DNA of 64,000 nucleotides from Acetomicrobium flavidum (GCF_900129645.1 NZ_FSQZ01000001.1:310001-374000), one strand, 5' to 3'; positions 43,034 to 54,437 are shown, numbered from the stretch's first letter. Notes: generated from the letters alone by a model not told the origin. Made by a program: numbers and translations.

Positions 43034-43833
43034 CTTAATATCACCTCAAAGACCAGGAATATCAGCGTGGAGTTAATTAGAATGCTGTCAAACCTGTCCA
43101 AAAAACCTCCATGGCCAGGTATTAAATTACCGCTATCTTTGACCTCCGCTTCCCTTTTAAAGAGGGATTCGTACAAATCCCCTATTTGGCCCGCTACACC
43201 GATCAATGCTCCAAGCAATATCCACGGTAGGGGTGGTATTTTAAAGCAAAGGGAAAGGATCCCTGCACAAAGCACGCTTCCCATGAAGCCGCCTATGAAT
43301 CCTTCCAACGTCTTTTTAGGGCTGATGTTTCGGGCAAATGGCATTTTGCCGAAACTCCTTCCTATTAAATAGGCAAAGACATCACAGCTCCACGTACAGA
43401 GAAATAACGAGAATAGCAGTTTTTCCCCGAAGGGCCTTTGTCTGAGCACCACTAAAAATACCCATGGAAGCACCACGAAAACCAGGCCACTCAATAAGCC
43501 GCTCATGTTCAGTAGGCCCGAGCTTTTATTATGGGCAACCTTTCTTAATGTTTCTATCGATAAGACAACGTAGGATTGTAGGATCAATAATGCGATGACG
43601 GCAGAAAAAGACGCCCCCTTGGAGGACATATACAACATCAATGCTCCAGCTATCAATCCTATGCCCTTCGATATGTGACCGAAGCGTGAAAATAGATCAT
43701 AGTATTCCCATAGCGATGCCAAGGCAATGACTGAAGACAAAACAAGCCAAAGGTAGCCTCCTATATAAATCCCCGTAAGTATGCAAATTACTATGACAGC
43801 ACCACTTATAGCGCGAGTCCGAAGTTCGCTCAT
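43030..43833 (-). CDS. cdsA: Phosphatidate cytidylyltransferase
   Basis: The protein is 267 residues with about eight membrane spans. It makes CDP-diacylglycerol for phospholipid synthesis. The C-terminal signature S-x2-K-R-x4-K-D-x5-P-G-H-G-G-x2-D-R-x-D is complete, seen as SLFKREAEVKDSGNLIPGHG then GFLDRFD. It overlaps dxr by four bases and lies eight bases after uppS. Confidence 0.96.
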   Translation of the reverse strand: MSELRTRAISGAVIVICILTGIYIGGYLWLVLSSVIALASLWEYYDLFSRFGHISKGIGLIAGALMLYMSSKGASFSAVIALLILQSYVVLSIETLRKVAHNKSSGLLNMSGLLSGLVFVVLPWVFLVVLRQRPFGEKLLFSLFLCTWSCDVFAYLIGRSFGKMPFARNISPKKTLEGFIGGFMGSVLCAGILSLCFKIPPLPWILLGALIGVAGQIGDLYESLFKREAEVKDSGNLIPGHGGFLDRFDSILINSTLIFLVFEVILS

Positions 43834-43840
43834 TGGGGTT

Positions 43841-44572
43841 TTAAATCCCTCCGTATCGTCTCTCTCTTCTTTGATATTCCTCCACGGCCTCCCTTAGCCT
43901 GACTTCATCGAAATCGGGCCAAAGGACGTCAGTGAAGTAAAGTTCACTGTACGAAGATTGCCACAGCCAAAAATTGCTGATCCTCTTTTCTCCACTGGTC
44001 CTTATAATAAGGTCAGGATCCGGAAGGTCGGGGAGGTAAAGGTAAGACCTAAAGCTTTCTTCATCGATCTGCTTTGGTCTGGTTTCAGGGTCTGTATCCA
44101 AAATCCTGTTAACTGCATCTATTATTTCCTGCCTGCCTCCGTAGTTAAGACATACGACTAAATCCATTCTATTTCCCTTTTCGGTCTCGTCCTGCGCCCA
44201 GAGGATCAAGTCCTGCAAATCTTCGGGCAGTAAATTTGTGCGACCCGAGAAACGCAGGCGTATATTTTCCTCTTTTAGCTTCTTGACTTTACATTTTATG
44301 TAATATCTGAACAAGCCAAACAAGCCCAACACTTCGCCTTTAGGGCGTTTCCAGTTTTCTGTGGAAAAGGCAAATAGAGAAAGATATCGTATTCCTATAT
44401 TTGTCGCCGCAATGACGGTCCTTTCAACAGCCTTGACTCCGGCGTAATGCCCCATTATCCTTGGTAAATGCCTTTGTCTCGCCCATCTTCCGTTGCCATC
44501 CATTATGATGGCAACGTGAGCAGGTATTATTTCTACCTCATTTTCTACCTCGTTTGCCTTACCTTGTCCCAC
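43841..44572 (-). CDS. uppS: Undecaprenyl diphosphate synthase (cis-prenyltransferase)
   Basis: The protein is 243 residues from GTG 44572 (AGGAGG ten bases upstream); ATG 44602 is an alternative that overlaps the UDG gene by 58 bases. Motifs: IIMDGNGRWARQRHLPR with the catalytic Asp, LSLFAFSTENWKRP, and DPDLIIRTSGEKRISNFWLW followed by QSSYSELYF. It builds the C55 lipid carrier used by MurA-downstream steps, the WecA-like enzyme and the TagA-family enzyme. Confidence 0.95.
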   Translation of the reverse strand: MGQGKANEVENEVEIIPAHVAIIMDGNGRWARQRHLPRIMGHYAGVKAVERTVIAATNIGIRYLSLFAFSTENWKRPKGEVLGLFGLFRYYIKCKVKKLKEENIRLRFSGRTNLLPEDLQDLILWAQDETEKGNRMDLVVCLNYGGRQEIIDAVNRILDTDPETRPKQIDEESFRSYLYLPDLPDPDLIIRTSGEKRISNFWLWQSSYSELYFTDVLWPDFDEVRLREAVEEYQRRERRYGGI

Positions 44573-45177
44573 TGGGCCTTTACCTCCTGTATATCCTGCC
44601 ATGTCAGATGCCTTGGGCTTCCCACCTTGCGCGACTGATTTCTTAGTAAGTAACTGGGATGAAACATGGGCATGAGTTTAATGCCGTACCAATCGAACCA
44701 CTTGCCCCTAAGCTGAGTGATGCCCTCATGGGTGGTCTTAAGCAGCCATTTAGTCGGTGTATTCCCCAGGGTCACCAGGATCTTAGGCTGAACTAGTGAG
44801 ATTTGGGCAAAGAGGTAATCGTTGCAGGCTGCACATTCCTCTATCGTTGGCACCCTATTTTGAGGTGGACGACACTTGACGACGTTGGTTATATATACCT
44901 CTTCTCTTTTGATCCCGGCAGCCGTAAAGATCTGGTTTAGCAGCTGTCCGGCGCGACCCACAAAGGGCAGCCCCTGAGCATCTTCCTCTGCACCAGGGCC
45001 TTCGCCCACGAACATCAGCTCTGTGTTTTTGGCTCCTTCGCCAAAGACGCTTTGGGTTCTGCTTTCACATAGAGGACACTTCTGGCATTTCCTTACCTTT
45101 TCTTCTATCGCCGTCCACGTTTTGTCAATCTCGCGCTTGATTTCTTCTTCGGTCAGAGAATAAAGAATCTCAGTCAT
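44545..45177 (-). CDS. Family 4 uracil-DNA glycosylase
   Basis: The protein is 210 residues. It has the iron-sulfur type layout: N-terminal CQKCPLCESRTQSVFGEG with Cys ligands, the active-site loop GEGPGAEEDAQGLPFVGRAG, then NVVKCRPPQNR and CAACNDYL for the other ligands, and MFHPSYLLR. Family 4 enzymes are typical of thermophiles and many anaerobes; they remove uracil formed by cytosine deamination. It overlaps the P-loop gene by eight bases and uppS by 28. Confidence 0.93.
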   Translation of the reverse strand: MTEILYSLTEEEIKREIDKTWTAIEEKVRKCQKCPLCESRTQSVFGEGAKNTELMFVGEGPGAEEDAQGLPFVGRAGQLLNQIFTAAGIKREEVYITNVVKCRPPQNRVPTIEECAACNDYLFAQISLVQPKILVTLGNTPTKWLLKTTHEGITQLRGKWFDWYGIKLMPMFHPSYLLRNQSRKVGSPRHLTWQDIQEVKAQWDKVRQTR

Positions 45178-46009
45178 TGTTCCTCTTCCATCCTCCGATC
45201 AATACGTTGATTTCATTCAGGTCCAAACCTGTCAAAAAGGGCAAAACGGCAAATATCCTTCGTTGGACCTTGTTTCCTACCTCCATGAAGGTATATTTGC
45301 CGGCAGTAACTACTATCGAGACGTTAACGGAAACGACCCCTTCTTCTTCCGTCTTTACCTTGACATCTTTCACCTCGTCAACCTGAGTCACTAACGAGGC
45401 CACGTGTCTAACTATCTGCTCTATCGCATAAGGGCCTATTTCTACCTGGCCGTAATAGCTAAAAGGCGGCCTTACAATAGTCTTTTCGGCATCGTCCAAA
45501 CCGCTGCGCACGCGTGCCGACCAAAAAGTCTTAAGGCGTCCGACGACCTTGCCTGCAAAGTTCCGCCTTACCTGCACGTAAGCAACGGGGATCACATGCT
45601 GTTTTTTAGTGTGACGCTCCCTCAGCGCCTGCTCGATTTCCTCTCTGGTTGCTACTTCTTCAATGTAAATGTAGCGTTCCGGCTCGGGAAGTGACAGTTG
45701 TCTACATATTTTAACAGCCATTCCGGGGGAGGTAGCAACTATGAGAATGGTGCAAGGTGCAGCTTTTTCAAGGACCCTTTTGACCTGATCTCTATGATCG
45801 GGAAACTCAAACAAGGCCCTTCTTATGGCCCTGACCTGGTTCTGCTCGGTCTTTGCGCTCTTCCCGCATACGATCTTTCCGTCTTTAATAAGAAGACCAT
45901 CATCGATTATGTAGTTTGCGCCAAACTGCCGCGCTATAAAATGAGTCCTCTGGCTTTTGCCGGTGCCCGCCGGCCCGACGAAGGCCAGTACCTTAAATTC
46001 GCCTGCCAA
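45170..46009 (-). CDS. Fusion: P-loop nucleotide-binding domain plus Asp23-like domain
   Basis: The protein is 279 residues. Residues 1-130 form a P-loop domain (FVGPAGTGKSQRTHFIARQF; ILIVATSPGMAVKICRQL). The middle is basic with HTKKQHVIPVAYVQVRRN. Residues 185-275 read as an Asp23 domain: YYGQVEIGPYAIEQIVRHVA, VKDVKVKTEEEGVVSVNVSI, TFMEVGNKVQRRIFAVLPFL, TGLDLNEINVLIGG. I know no experimentally described protein of this layout. The TTG start overlaps hisC by 17 bases. Function is unknown; a nucleotide-controlled envelope scaffold is speculation. Confidence 0.8.
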   Translation of the reverse strand: MAGEFKVLAFVGPAGTGKSQRTHFIARQFGANYIIDDGLLIKDGKIVCGKSAKTEQNQVRAIRRALFEFPDHRDQVKRVLEKAAPCTILIVATSPGMAVKICRQLSLPEPERYIYIEEVATREEIEQALRERHTKKQHVIPVAYVQVRRNFAGKVVGRLKTFWSARVRSGLDDAEKTIVRPPFSYYGQVEIGPYAIEQIVRHVASLVTQVDEVKDVKVKTEEEGVVSVNVSIVVTAGKYTFMEVGNKVQRRIFAVLPFLTGLDLNEINVLIGGWKRNND

Positions 46010-47108
46010 GTCGTCTCATCAGCTTTCTTAAAGTGCTTATAAGTTGCTCGTTCTCCTCGGGCAATCCGATCGAAACCCGCAGGAAACCATTTAAGCCCAA
46101 GTCGCTTGCAGGGCGCACGATTATTCCCTCTTTAAGCAGTCCATCGTACATCCCCTGTTCGTCATCCACCTTCACTAAAATGAAGTTCGTAAACGTATCC
46201 CTTACTTCCATCCCCATGTTTATAAGTGCCCTAGTAACCTTTTCCTTCTCCAGCAACGTCTTCTCTCTGATGTCCTGAATGTAGTCATCTTCTTTTAAAG
46301 CAGCGATGGCAGCTGCCTGCGCTATGGAGTTGACATCGAAGACGCGCCTCACCTTTTCGTATGCCTTTGTGATAGGCTTAGGGACGATACCATATCCAAC
46401 CCTCAATCCGGCAAGACCGTATATCTTAGAAAAGGTCCTCAAGATGACGACGTTGCCAATCTGATGGAACAGCTCTATTCCGGATAGATATTCCGGATCC
46501 GTCACGAATTCGGCGTATGCCTCATCGACGACCAGCAGTATGTTTCGTCTGTTCAAAAAGGCAGAAAGCGTCAATAAGTCGTGACGCGGCAAAAATAATC
46601 CCGTCGGATTGTTTGGATCGCACAAGACCAACAATTTGGTATTGTCCGTACAGGCGTCCATCAAGCTTGTCACGCTTACCCTGAAATCGTGGTCTACCGG
46701 AACCTCTATGCATTTGCTCCCACAGGCCAGCGTGGCAAGTTTATAAAGCGGGTATGTGGGCTTCAGGATTACAACCTCGTCGTCTTCCTCCAGCAGCGCC
46801 TGAAAAAGGGCAAAAGTAACCCCTTCTGTGCCCGCTCCGACGATGACCTCTTGAACGGAAACTCCCAACTTTTTTGCTATGGCCTTTCTAAGGGAATAGG
46901 CCTCTGCGTCGGGATAGCGGTTAACTTCGCGCGAGGCATCCTGTATGGCCTTTACGACGCTTTCGGGAAGCGGCCAAGGGTTTTCATTAGAGCAAAGTCG
47001 CACGACATGGCTAAGCCCCAACTCCCTTTTGAGCTCTCCAATAGATTTCCCGGGCTTATATGGCTCTACATCCATTATTGATTTACGTATAAAATTTTCT
47101 AACCACAT
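45993..47108 (-). CDS. hisC: Histidinol-phosphate aminotransferase family (class I/II PLP enzyme)
   Basis: The protein is 371 residues from ATG 47108, with GGGAG eight bases upstream. HisC-type marks: KLCSNENP-like RLCSNENPWPLP, VIVGAGTEGVTFALFQALLE, CDPNNPTGLFL, LVVDEAYAEF and the PLP lysine in RTFSKIYGLAGLRVGYG. There is no other his gene around, so it may serve mainly as an aromatic or general aminotransferase. It sits between murA and the P-loop/Asp23 fusion. Confidence 0.88.
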   Translation of the reverse strand: MWLENFIRKSIMDVEPYKPGKSIGELKRELGLSHVVRLCSNENPWPLPESVVKAIQDASREVNRYPDAEAYSLRKAIAKKLGVSVQEVIVGAGTEGVTFALFQALLEEDDEVVILKPTYPLYKLATLACGSKCIEVPVDHDFRVSVTSLMDACTDNTKLLVLCDPNNPTGLFLPRHDLLTLSAFLNRRNILLVVDEAYAEFVTDPEYLSGIELFHQIGNVVILRTFSKIYGLAGLRVGYGIVPKPITKAYEKVRRVFDVNSIAQAAAIAALKEDDYIQDIREKTLLEKEKVTRALINMGMEVRDTFTNFILVKVDDEQGMYDGLLKEGIIVRPASDLGLNGFLRVSIGLPEENEQLISTLRKLMRRLGRRI

Positions 47109-47132
47109 GATCGCATCTCCCATCGTTAATCA

Positions 47133-48422
47133 TTATTTGCCTTGGGGTTCTCCAACCTCTTCGCGTATCTGCGCTCCAAGGGGTATCAATTTTTCTACCA
47201 TATCTTCATAACCCCTCTTAAGGTGATGGGTATCGTAAATTACCGTTTCTCCTTCCGCAGCCAAACCAGCCAGCACTAAGGCTGCACCTCCACGCAAGTC
47301 CGTAGCGTAGACCTCTGCACCAATTAAGTTCTTTTGGCCATGAACTATTGCAGTATTGCCCTGAAGCTCGATTTGAGCACCCATCTTTTGAAGCTCGCTT
47401 GCATGGAGGAACCGCGATTCAAATATGGTCTCATGTATTATGCTCGTCCCTTCAGCAAGAGAAAGGACTGACATCATTTGCGGCTGTAGGTCCGTAGAAA
47501 AACCGGGGTAGGGCATGGTTTTAAGCGTTATGCCCTTGGGACGTCTAGGATTGGCAACGCGAAGGGCGTTCCCGCTGTTTATAACTTCAATTCCGGCCTC
47601 GTCTAGTTTGGCGAGCAATGCATTTAAATGCTCTGGAATTACTCCTTTAACCGTTATATCTCCCTGCGTTATTACGCCCGCCAAAAGATACGTGGCAGCT
47701 TCGATGCGATCGGGTATTATGTCTACCGATGCAGGTCTTAGTTCTCCCTTGCCCTTTATCCGAAGGATTCCTGTGCCCTCACCCTCTATGGAGGCACCCA
47801 TAACCTTTAAGGCACAAACCAGGTTGTCAATTTCGGGCTCCCTGGCGGCATTTTCTATCAGCGTCTCGCCTTCGGCCAGCACGGCCGCCATGAGCAGATT
47901 TTCGGTGGCACCCACCGACGGAAAATCGAGGTATATTCTGGTGCCCACAAGCCTATCGGCGCGCGCCGTTACGGCACCCTTATCCAACTCTATTTGTGCA
48001 CCCATCTTGGATAGTCCCTTAAAATGAAGGTCCATCGGCCTGCTGCCGATGGCACACCCGCCAGGAAGGGGCAACACCACCTTGCCGCAACGAGCAAGAA
48101 GCGGACCTAAGACAAGCGAAGAGGCCCTCATCTTCCTTACAAGCGATGCGGGCGTCTCCCAGGCAAGCTCGCCAGAAACTTCTATGGTCATGTTGTGATC
48201 GTCACGGTAAACTTTAGCGCCCAAGCCGATGAGAAGTTCGCTCATGGTGTGTATATCCAGCAGCTTCGGTACGTTGCGGAGATGAACCTTGCCATCGCGC
48301 AACAACAATGCAGCAGCCATTATAGGCAGAGCCGCGTTTTTCGATCCTTGGGCCTTTACCTCGCCTTTTAGTAAAGTGCCTCCCTTTATCCTTATAAAAT
48401 TTGATTCTGAATTTCCCTTCAT
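47133..48422 (-). CDS. murA: UDP-N-acetylglucosamine 1-carboxyvinyltransferase
   Basis: It starts peptidoglycan precursor synthesis by adding enolpyruvate to UDP-GlcNAc. The protein is 429 residues. The N-terminal GEVKAQGSKNAALPIMAAAL and the catalytic-loop Cys in LPGGCAIGSRPMDLH (fosfomycin target) are present; DIIPDRIEAATYLLAGVIT and PYPGFSTDLQPQMMSVLSLA are further signatures. GGGGAG precedes the ATG. It follows wecB by six bases. Confidence 0.97.
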   Translation of the reverse strand: MKGNSESNFIRIKGGTLLKGEVKAQGSKNAALPIMAAALLLRDGKVHLRNVPKLLDIHTMSELLIGLGAKVYRDDHNMTIEVSGELAWETPASLVRKMRASSLVLGPLLARCGKVVLPLPGGCAIGSRPMDLHFKGLSKMGAQIELDKGAVTARADRLVGTRIYLDFPSVGATENLLMAAVLAEGETLIENAAREPEIDNLVCALKVMGASIEGEGTGILRIKGKGELRPASVDIIPDRIEAATYLLAGVITQGDITVKGVIPEHLNALLAKLDEAGIEVINSGNALRVANPRRPKGITLKTMPYPGFSTDLQPQMMSVLSLAEGTSIIHETIFESRFLHASELQKMGAQIELQGNTAIVHGQKNLIGAEVYATDLRGGAALVLAGLAAEGETVIYDTHHLKRGYEDMVEKLIPLGAQIREEVGEPQGK

Positions 48423-48428
48423 CTTCTT

Positions 48429-49559
48429 TCACTCCCCGAGGCAATGTTCGTTTGCGTTCAAGTATTGCATCAATATATCGACTATAGTTTCAGCAGCCCT
48501 TCCCTCGCCGAAGGGAGAGCTTGATTTTGATAGAAGTCTTTCCCTAAAATCGTCGTCTAGCAAGACCTTAAGGGCAAGTTCTACTATCTTCGAAGGCTCT
48601 CTTCCTGCAAGCAGAGCCGTGCCTTCACTTAAAGCTTCAGGCCTTTCCGTGACATCTCTAAGTATCAAAACCGGCTTTTTTAAAGTTGCAGCCTCCTCCT
48701 GGATGCCACCGCTGTCGGTCAATATCAAGGTACTTCTGTTCATGATCCAAACGAAATCATCATATTCCAATGCATCGCAAAGGATGACGTTTGGGATGTC
48801 ACTTAAATATCTCTGCCATGTTTCTCTAACTAGCGGGTTTTTATGCATGGGTATTATAATCCAAAGCCTTGGGAATGACTTCAGTATTTCGATCAAAGCC
48901 TCACAGACTGACTCAAGGGGCTTGCCCCAAGATTCCCTTCTGTGAACCGTAACCAACAAAAGCGGCACATGGGGAGGCAATTTTTCTTTCAAAAATTCGG
49001 GCTCTCCCTTTAGCCCCTTGACCATCATCAAGGCATCCACGACGGTGTTGCCGGTCACCCAGATTCTGGATGGATCGCAACCCTCCTTTAGAAGATTGTT
49101 TTTCGCTATCTCCGTTGGCGCAAACCAAAAGGTGGCCAATTTATCTACCATGATCCGATTAGCCTCCTCCGGAAAGGGAAGGTATAGGTTCCCGCTCCTT
49201 AGGCCAGCTTCTACGTGTCCGACAGGGATCTTTCTGTAAAAGGAGGCCAACGCGGAGGCAAACGTCGTCGTCGTATCGCCATGGACCAATACTACTTTGG
49301 GCTTCACATCATCTAATGCCTCACCCGCCTTTGTCAGTACCGCCGAAGTTATGTAATCTAGACTTTGTCTCTCGCGCATTATGGATAAGTCTCTATCGGG
49401 CATAATATTAAACGTCCTTAAGGCTTGAGTTAAAAGGTCGGTATGTTGCCCTGTTGCCAGCACAAAGCAACTTAGTCCGCGCTCTTTCAACTTCAATATC
49501 ACGGGAGCCATCTTGATGGCCTCAGGACGAGTGCCTATAATACAACAAATCGTTGACAT
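48429..49559 (-). CDS. wecB: UDP-N-acetylglucosamine 2-epimerase (non-hydrolysing)
   Basis: The protein is 376 residues from ATG 49559, with GGAGG eight bases upstream and MSTICCIIGTRPEAIKMAPV at the start. Other marks: LVHGDTTTTFASALASFYRK, VGHVEAGLRSGNLYLPFPEE, TVHRRESWGKPL and ILTDSGGIQEEA. It makes UDP-ManNAc, the expected donor for the TagA/WecG-type enzyme at 4716-6428. It is flanked by the wecA-like gene and murA. Confidence 0.96.
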   Translation of the reverse strand: MSTICCIIGTRPEAIKMAPVILKLKERGLSCFVLATGQHTDLLTQALRTFNIMPDRDLSIMRERQSLDYITSAVLTKAGEALDDVKPKVVLVHGDTTTTFASALASFYRKIPVGHVEAGLRSGNLYLPFPEEANRIMVDKLATFWFAPTEIAKNNLLKEGCDPSRIWVTGNTVVDALMMVKGLKGEPEFLKEKLPPHVPLLLVTVHRRESWGKPLESVCEALIEILKSFPRLWIIIPMHKNPLVRETWQRYLSDIPNVILCDALEYDDFVWIMNRSTLILTDSGGIQEEAATLKKPVLILRDVTERPEALSEGTALLAGREPSKIVELALKVLLDDDFRERLLSKSSSPFGEGRAAETIVDILMQYLNANEHCLGE

Positions 49560-49606
49560 TGCCATAACCTCCAACTGCTGTCGTGATAGCTGTAACCGGA
49601 TAAGGT

Positions 49607-50497
49607 CTAAAAGATTTTTAAACCCAGCAAAACGAGGATAGCATGCAAAGAAGACATTATCCCCAATACGAATAAAGTTGGCAGCCCTCTTCGTATCAGG
49701 CGATGGTGAATGTGCTCCTTATCAGGGTAAAAAGGAGAGACTCCCTTGGCAGTTCTTCTTATTATCGCCAAAGACATATCCAAGAAAGGAATCCCGCCGG
49801 CCAGGGCCAGGAAGACGCAGAAAGGAACAAATGATTTATCCAACACGTCTGACCAAAAAAGACAATATAAAAGCAGGCAAGCGTGCGTAAACCCAAGCAG
49901 CGTGCTTCCCCCGTCTCCTAAAAATGTCCTCGCTCTCGGGTAGTTCCAGGGCAAAATTCCAAGCGTTATTCCAATGCCAAAGGCCCAAAAGACATTTTTG
50001 AAGGCGAAAAGAAATATACAGGAACTTACGGCAAATATGCTAAGCACTAAACCATTCATGCCGTCAATCATGTTATAGGCACTGATCATCGAAGCTGTCC
50101 ATAGAGATGCGACAAGCCACCCCCACACCGGCAGGCTGCCGCTTCTATACAGCGGGAGCAAGGCCACTGTCGAAGCGATCAAATGTAGGATCAGCCTCAC
50201 GGTAGGCGCCAGGCTTTTCATGTCATCCAGGTATCCGACCATGAATATAGCGCTCGCACACCAAGCAAAAAGCGTTAAATTCATATCCATATAATCCCTA
50301 TAAAAGAGCACGAATAAAAGTACCCCGCTCCATAGCACGATACCTCCCCCTCGGGGGGTAATCTCCCTATGGAGCTTTCTTTTTTCGGGAACGTCGAGAA
50401 TTTGATACCTGAAAGAAAGGGGGATGGAGATCTTAGTTACCGCCCATCCCCATATAAATGCGAAAAGCCCGAATATTATCATCCCACTCATGGTCAT
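49607..50497 (-). CDS. WecA/MraY-type undecaprenyl-phosphate sugar-1-phosphate transferase
   Basis: The protein is 296 residues with about ten membrane spans. Catalytic motifs are complete: VGYLDDMKSL (Asp pair), AYNMIDGMNGL, RTFLGDGGSTLLGF and DKEHIHHRLIRRG. It loads a sugar phosphate, probably GlcNAc-1-P, onto undecaprenyl phosphate, beginning a secondary cell-wall polymer or O-antigen-like glycan. Next to wecB it fits a WecA/TagO role. This intact enzyme contrasts with the motif-poor module fused to TagA at the other end of the window. Confidence 0.9.
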   Translation of the reverse strand: MTMSGMIIFGLFAFIWGWAVTKISIPLSFRYQILDVPEKRKLHREITPRGGGIVLWSGVLLFVLFYRDYMDMNLTLFAWCASAIFMVGYLDDMKSLAPTVRLILHLIASTVALLPLYRSGSLPVWGWLVASLWTASMISAYNMIDGMNGLVLSIFAVSSCIFLFAFKNVFWAFGIGITLGILPWNYPRARTFLGDGGSTLLGFTHACLLLYCLFWSDVLDKSFVPFCVFLALAGGIPFLDMSLAIIRRTAKGVSPFYPDKEHIHHRLIRRGLPTLFVLGIMSSLHAILVLLGLKIF

Positions 50498-50503
50498 GAT
50501 GCA

Positions 50504-52547
<2,044 letters not shown>

Positions 52548-52561
52548 TGACAATCCTCCAA

Positions 52562-54391
52562 TCACTTATGTTGATCGATATCCGGCAAAAAATCTATGGG
52601 GACCCAATCCCTAAAGGGTATGCCGTCAACGTTTCCAAAAATGGCCAACAGAGGCTCAAATGCGATTTCCTTAAACAAAACCTTTCTCTCCGGCAGTTCA
52701 ACCGATATTTTCCCTGCAAGCCCAGCCAAGCCTGGGACCTCACTTTGCAATGGCGGAGAGAACATGATCTTCCCTCCCGACATGTGCGAAAGCATCGTCA
52801 GGCTAAGGGGTAAGGGCCCATCCTTTAGATATAGATCGACAGCTATTCCCTCTCTAAGGCATAACCCTGCCAACATTAGCACAAAATCATCACTTATTCC
52901 AGAAAGCGAAGGGTTCTGCTCTAAGACAATCCTCGAAGGCCACTTCTCTCCGGCGTTGTACATGTCCCTTAAAAAAACATCGTAGCTTTTCATCGACGAG
53001 ACCTCATAGAGCAAACCTCGGTTGACATATGCATCCTCTTCCCATCTGCTTGCCAGAAGGATTTTACCAAAACCTGCCTTGATCGACGGTACCTCGAAAT
53101 TTAGATCGGCCACAACAGGAACGTATAGGTTTGACTTTAGGCTTAAAGTACCGTTATTTAAGTCCTTTTGCATCATATGAAGATTGGCGAAGGCTGTCAG
53201 ATCTTCCTGTTTAAACGTCTGCTTTATCCAGAAAACGTTGTCCAAAGCCGCATCGAAGGCCATTATTTCATTGTCGTTTCGAGTCAGGCACCAGCAATTC
53301 GTCAGCTTCCCATCGATGATCTTATTGAAAGAGCCGCCCTTAACATTTGCTTCGTATAACGATCCATCCTCTCCTAACGCAAAACATTTCGCCGGCGAAA
53401 CCCATTCCACGTCCCTTAACATATCTGCCTGACCCTGAAAGACGACCTTTTTTGACCACGGGTCCATGACGATTAGAGAATTAGATCCCCTGTCCACAAT
53501 AGCTACCAAATAACCACCGTAAGATAATGCCAAAGGCTCAAAGCGGGATTTGTCATTCGGTCTCCAATCGCCAAGGACCTTTCCTGTATCCGTGTCAAGA
53601 TAAACTAGCTTGCCGTCCGCCGCATCGCTCACAAGTAAAATTTTTCTTCCGATAATAACAGCATCAGATAGGATCGAAGGAATTTCGGTCAACTTTTCTA
53701 AGCTCAAATCCTTAGTCCTCTTATCCTTTTCGGTCAAAGTCGCCCTGTATATTTGTCCGTTCCTGGTCGCTACGATGAGTTCGTTTGAACTTAAAGGCAC
53801 AGCAGCCACCGGCTTTTCGATGTCGAAGACATAGGGCTTTTCGTCCTTTTTTATCAAAAAGATCCTGTTGCCTTCTGTGTCAGAAATCCAAGACCTTCCC
53901 TCAAGACAACTTGCCTTTCCTATGGCTTTCGCTCGGGGCTTTGCGCCCAAGGGAAGGTTAAAAAACAACGAAAGAGGTTGTTTGTAGGCCTGAGTTGATG
54001 CTACCTCAATCCTGCCGGACAGGATTTCCTTTAAAAGATCCCTTTCCTTTACTATCTGACCTTCAATTAATTTAGCACGTACGTCAGCACTGGCAACTTC
54101 CAAATAATAATGTATGGACGTCAAAGCATCGCCCCACATGCCCAAACGCCTCTGACATAAAGCCCTTAACAGATAAGTGCTCACTAGATATATGTCATCT
54201 TTCTGAGCTAATTCCAGTTCCTCGAGACACCCAAAGTAATCCCGACTTAAAAAATGTCGCCGAGCTACCATCATATGCCGCTCGGCCTCTATTTTGTTTG
54301 CCTGTGGCAAGGTATATAGTGTGCCAGTTTCTGCATGCACCGACGATGCCAAAACAAAGAACAAAACCGCAAGGATTGCGATCTTTTGCAT
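52562..54391 (-). CDS. Secreted protein with helical repeats and beta-propeller-like region
   Basis: The protein is 609 residues from ATG 54391 (GGGGTG five bases upstream). A signal peptide is clear (MQKIAILAVLFFVLASSVHA). Residues 30-125 are helical and TPR-like (ARRHFLSRDYFGCLEELELA, LRALCQRRLGMWGDALTSI). Residues 170-410 show propeller-style strands (LIVATRNGQIYRATL, LVSDAADGKLVYLDTDTG, VAIVDRGSNSLIVMDPWS). The tail (about 455-610) is mixed alpha/beta and slightly recalls a von Willebrand A fold (SGISDDFVLMLAGLCLREGI; LSHMSGGKIMFSP). I cannot name a family. It is followed by meaB after 14 bases. Confidence 0.75.
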   Translation of the reverse strand: MQKIAILAVLFFVLASSVHAETGTLYTLPQANKIEAERHMMVARRHFLSRDYFGCLEELELAQKDDIYLVSTYLLRALCQRRLGMWGDALTSIHYYLEVASADVRAKLIEGQIVKERDLLKEILSGRIEVASTQAYKQPLSLFFNLPLGAKPRAKAIGKASCLEGRSWISDTEGNRIFLIKKDEKPYVFDIEKPVAAVPLSSNELIVATRNGQIYRATLTEKDKRTKDLSLEKLTEIPSILSDAVIIGRKILLVSDAADGKLVYLDTDTGKVLGDWRPNDKSRFEPLALSYGGYLVAIVDRGSNSLIVMDPWSKKVVFQGQADMLRDVEWVSPAKCFALGEDGSLYEANVKGGSFNKIIDGKLTNCWCLTRNDNEIMAFDAALDNVFWIKQTFKQEDLTAFANLHMMQKDLNNGTLSLKSNLYVPVVADLNFEVPSIKAGFGKILLASRWEEDAYVNRGLLYEVSSMKSYDVFLRDMYNAGEKWPSRIVLEQNPSLSGISDDFVLMLAGLCLREGIAVDLYLKDGPLPLSLTMLSHMSGGKIMFSPPLQSEVPGLAGLAGKISVELPERKVLFKEIAFEPLLAIFGNVDGIPFRDWVPIDFLPDIDQHK

Positions 54392-54437
54392 CATATCACC
54401 CCATACATGGCGTTGAATAACAATCGCGAACCCGATC

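Noticed and set aside
45993-47108. Part of a histidine operon
   Set aside because: No other his gene is present; hisC here is flanked by murA and an unrelated fusion gene.
47515-48027. 170-codon plus-strand open frame opposite murA
   Set aside because: A Ser/Ala/Pro-rich translation typical of antisense frames; murA is complete on the minus strand.
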